DNA of 7,784 nt from positions 1-7,784 of the forward strand of contig VXZL01000002.1 of assembly GCA_009845505.1 (NCBI GenBank), in the 5' to 3' direction. The position numbers were made by a program, and so were the translations under genes. The notes beneath the pieces were generated by a model, which worked only from the letters and a program-made list of their open reading frames with translations, was not told the DNA's origin and did no database searches. This document shows positions 5,901 through 7,784 of the stretch, in pieces; position 1 is the first letter of the stretch; each line of letters starts with the position of its first letter. Source of the stretch: Candidatus Poribacteria bacterium (GTDB taxonomy: Bacteria > Poribacteria > WGA-4E > WGA-3G).

Positions 5901-7784
5901 TGCCGTGATTAAATTCGTCGTAGATATTTTGGACATCGACAACTTTGGTCCGCATACCTTGCTGATTACGAAAATCGGCAAGTGGTTGAACATCTTCAAT
6001 GAAACTTTTGTGTGTAATGAGGATGTAATCCGCGGCGTTGTGCGTGCTACGTAAATCGGACGGCGTGTCTACCGAAATTTTCGGTTTTTGGAACCGGTTA
6101 CGCGCGAGTGCGATATATTGGATGGCGGTATCATCCACATCCTTTGGTCGAATCTGCGTTGAACGGAACGGGAATCGGTAAGTCTCAGACGCAGAATCGT
6201 CAATAATCGGTGCTAAACCGACATAACGGGTCCCGTCAATACCATAAATTTCTATGTCAGGCGTAGAGAAATTCTCTAAAACGACCTCAAAGTTTGGGTT
6301 GATAGCTCCAGTTTCATCAGGAAAGGGCGTGATAGCAAAGGGTAGCACATTCCCCTTCGCTTCAAAAGTCCGGCGATAATCAATCTGAATCCAGTTAAGC
6401 AGAACGATATCCAGCAGTTGATCGCTACTTCCGGGATTGATGATACGAATGACATTCCGTCCATTCTGGAGAAAAGATTGCGGTCGTTGATTCTGAAGCT
6501 GATATTCGGCTTCACCTTTCCAACGTACCTCGCCGAGGCTAACCGCGTCGTTTAGCCATACATCCGCTTGGTGTTCTGTGTTAGATCTCCCATAAAATCC
6601 GATCCGTATTGTTGCGGGTACAGCAGTCTCCGCGACACCCGTGAGGGTAACACCGAACGGTTTTGACTCAGGGGCGGTCAATTGTGCCCAGAACCAACTG
6701 TCATTTGGCAGTGGTGGCAGTTCCGCTAAAGTAAACCAACGCTCCTGCAGTCCTTGACTGAATTCCTGATACCTCTGGTCCGCCGTCAGGTTCGCATTGG
6801 GAAACCGTCTAAAGTGGCTATCCTTTTCAAAGTGAGCACGTGTGAGAAAGTGCGGGTAGCTTTGAGCGTCAACGCTTCCATCAAGAGAGGTCCGCGTCCC
6901 CATTCGGCTTCCGGGTCCGGCGTTCCACGAGAGCCAATACACATTCTCATCAGAAAACGGGTTGATATAACTTGCTTCTCCATGAAGCTGCTCGCCGTAG
7001 AAAATAATTTCATCCGTTGGATTGAGTCTTCCGTCGCCCTCACCTCGAACAAAGATTGGCACCTGTTTCCCTCTGTTTGTCACTGTCAACGTCCTGGGTG
7101 TAATCGCGCCTATATCAACCCCGACTGCCTCCAAGTCTCGTCCAGTAACGCTATACATCCCATCCTGAGTAATACTGAGTTTATGGCGAGGTGCTATGGC
7201 AGCAATACTTGGTGCTTGTGGAACTCGGAAGGTCGTCCCACGCCACTGCCTGGCATCTTGCGGATTCACCAAGACGCTTTCAAAAATCGCATCGTAAGCA
7301 GCGGACTCAGGCATCAAGGGTCCCCGTTGTGCTAACAACGCTTCACCTGACCGGAGAAAACGAACTTCAACGATAAGCCTGTGATAAAGTCGCAACTCCC
7401 GACGCACAGGATTGTATTGGACCGGATTGAATTGAATTGGAAGGACCCGGTTCTCCCGGATCCAACCCGCTTCTCTGGTCTCTACGAGATTGGCAGGAAA
7501 AAAGCGGTCGGTTTTAGGGGTGTTGGAGTCCGAATGGAAGGAGGGAAGATCGGAAGGCAGAACATCTGCAGCGATCTTATGCGTGCTAAAATTCTGTTCA
7601 ACAACACGCACTTGAAAATTGGCATCTACGGGGACACTGATGAAGGTAGACTGCACAGGGAGTCGTAGCGCACCCGGAGACTGGACAGTAAAACGGCATC
7701 CCGGAAAAGAGACAGTCTGCGTTTCAACACGAGATACTTGAAATTGATCGTCGTTATCGCCCTCTGTCCGTATTTCAAAATCGG
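2950..7784 (-). CDS. Large secreted gingipain-family (C25) cysteine peptidase with Ig-like domains and FlgD-like C-terminal tail (N-terminus outside window)
   Basis: At least 1,610 residues. The frame is open to the right edge, 42 codons beyond the GTG at 7656, so the true start and signal peptide are missing. Counting that GTG as residue 1, the region before it and residues 1-100 look like a C25 propeptide (PGALRLPVQ, then VLPIQFNPVQYNP and LRLYHRLIVEVRF). Residues 270-430 look like a beta-rich domain. Residues 541-895 are the peptidase: ADYILITHKSF, then FLVGDTHID, the catalytic His765 in NYIGHGGGG, the nucleophile Cys800 in SMTCYTGSF, and a closing LFGDPATRLKL. The 35-residue His-Cys spacing fits gingipains. 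Ig-like domains follow at about 900-1095, a CARDB-like domain at 1100-1230 (VRNQGSAPARNVPV), and another Ig-like domain at 1362-1472. The end (NFPNPFTP, IYTITGRRIV, LANGVYLYKF) is a FlgD-Ig/type IX sorting-like tail. The catalytic domain also resembles the sortase PorU. It is likely a cell-surface or secreted protease; its substrate is unknown. Confidence 0.9.
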   Translation of the reverse strand, partial: DFEIRTEGDNDDQFQVSRVETQTVSFPGCRFTVQSPGALRLPVQSTFISVPVDANFQVRVVEQNFSTHKIAADVLPSDLPSFHSDSNTPKTDRFFPANLVETREAGWIRENRVLPIQFNPVQYNPVRRELRLYHRLIVEVRFLRSGEALLAQRGPLMPESAAYDAIFESVLVNPQDARQWRGTTFRVPQAPSIAAIAPRHKLSITQDGMYSVTGRDLEAVGVDIGAITPRTLTVTNRGKQVPIFVRGEGDGRLNPTDEIIFYGEQLHGEASYINPFSDENVYWLSWNAGPGSRMGTRTSLDGSVDAQSYPHFLTRAHFEKDSHFRRFPNANLTADQRYQEFSQGLQERWFTLAELPPLPNDSWFWAQLTAPESKPFGVTLTGVAETAVPATIRIGFYGRSNTEHQADVWLNDAVSLGEVRWKGEAEYQLQNQRPQSFLQNGRNVIRIINPGSSDQLLDIVLLNWIQIDYRRTFEAKGNVLPFAITPFPDETGAINPNFEVVLENFSTPDIEIYGIDGTRYVGLAPIIDDSASETYRFPFRSTQIRPKDVDDTAIQYIALARNRFQKPKISVDTPSDLRSTHNAADYILITHKSFIEDVQPLADFRNQQGMRTKVVDVQNIYDEFNHGILNPNAIREFLSYAYDNWQPPAPTYVFLVGDTHIDLKNQPNFVPTTQVQIPGYGASASDHQFVTFRGTDSFPDMLIGRMPANNRVDVRIFVERTINYETTSQVGPWHKKLLMLAGSDLRFHSQTDRLISRNQLNGRYETERIYAPHTEEATFDERIRSPIARRVIDGFNDGASLVNYIGHGGGGIWSSSRMLDFEDPEQNLTNISQLPLVISMTCYTGSFDSNKNSLVEELLRSENGGAIAVIGATSIGLLDGDYLLNLEIFNVIFKQRTQHIGAVLAEAKTQFLINAPGYLDLAEVFTLFGDPATRLKLPNKQMQVEVEIGTSPSRETLLTVSGTLPDRTFSGDAEIIVVPAIEEAVDMPSEQENVTVTNGRFTTEIEIPASVEFDVGDVQVYAWNADEDLIGHASYNVLSRYVDNVRIAPYPVEPHQPVHLYTEVLDESGIEELTLFWSWDGIEFFTIPVSHQTGTTYKSERPIPGYPEGDLIDYYLAVKVGDGRTLQTEVVTYEFGQARSEVDLLLLDQTIAWTTTPPFVLSAQVRNQGSAPARNVPVRFYLQTLSPEAAAAIPHTTSVSTIEDLQNATPLGDVQIIPEILPGSQGVARVPWEPTPGEYLISVYVDPPSEELPRGSILEQRELNNSAAKRFTGNRFVLTPDTLDQPIRSADGTFQVTVPSDNLQTTTILTYSEEALTITNQPDIAAVSEAAPQVAYHLDVAEQTELVATVTFLKGETSDDAYIYRRDDDNGNWVRVGEETADDERISAEVELPGTFAMLSHSDSTPPSVELTFEHQGFIDGDYVSDTPVISARIEDANGVDSRSAHIILTKNGQRVPEDEYVIAASPTNNNLLLVTYTPVLEPGEYRVRLQAQDTNGNVSDTERTGTVAGEFEIANIANFPNPFTPRSGTHFAYYLTESADEVSLNIYTITGRRIVAIDTLDASVSYNEYHYDGYDADGEPLANGVYLYKFTAQKGDIRKQKVGKIAVRK

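Noticed and set aside
5362..6054. A 230-residue open frame on + inside the C25 protease gene
   Set aside because: It is antisense to the catalytic domain, has no recognisable domain or ribosome site, and the minus-strand frame encodes clear C25 motifs over the same bases.

Overview
The window looks like a stretch of an environmental Gram-negative bacterium, and Candidatus Poribacteria is my best guess. That rests on the combination of a secreted TolB-like WSPDG-repeat protein, a very large gingipain-family (C25) protease with a FlgD-like/type IX-style C-terminal tail, a HI1419/HI1420-type toxin-antitoxin pair, and short intergenic repeats built from CGGAT/GGATTT units. The assignment is inference from remembered patterns, not a search. 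The lower-confidence alternative is another phylum that carries C25 proteases with sorting tails.

Left part (1-1031): the C-terminal part of a GNAT acetyltransferase on + is cut by the window edge. It converges, with a 19-bp overlap, on a toxin-antitoxin operon on -. The operon runs from a near-consensus promoter (TTGACA-18-TATAAT) to the toxin and then the antitoxin. The toxin appears to carry a one-base deletion in a G-run. Restoring one G gives a 113-residue toxin whose TGA stop overlaps the antitoxin ATG as ATGA.

Middle (1032-1862): about 830 bp without a credible gene. It holds the toxin-antitoxin promoter, three copies of a GTCTGAATC/GGATTT repeat family in opposing orientations, an 8-bp inverted repeat, a strong promoter for the next gene and a perfect 9-bp-stem hairpin in that gene's leader.

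Right part: 1863-2906 (+) is an exported beta-propeller protein of 347 residues. After 43 bp, and convergent with it, a giant gene on - runs from 2950 past the right edge. It encodes at least 1,610 residues: a C25 propeptide, a catalytic domain with a His/Cys dyad, several Ig-like domains including a CARDB-like one, and a C-terminal FlgD-like sorting or anchoring tail. The propeller and the protease both act outside the cytoplasm, but they are convergent and nothing in the sequence shows that they work together. The toxin-antitoxin pair is an independent self-regulated module.

I see no clear new defence or mobile system. The most notable items are the frameshifted toxin with a slippery heptamer next to the antitoxin overlap, the inverted repeat family, and the architecture of the C25 protein.
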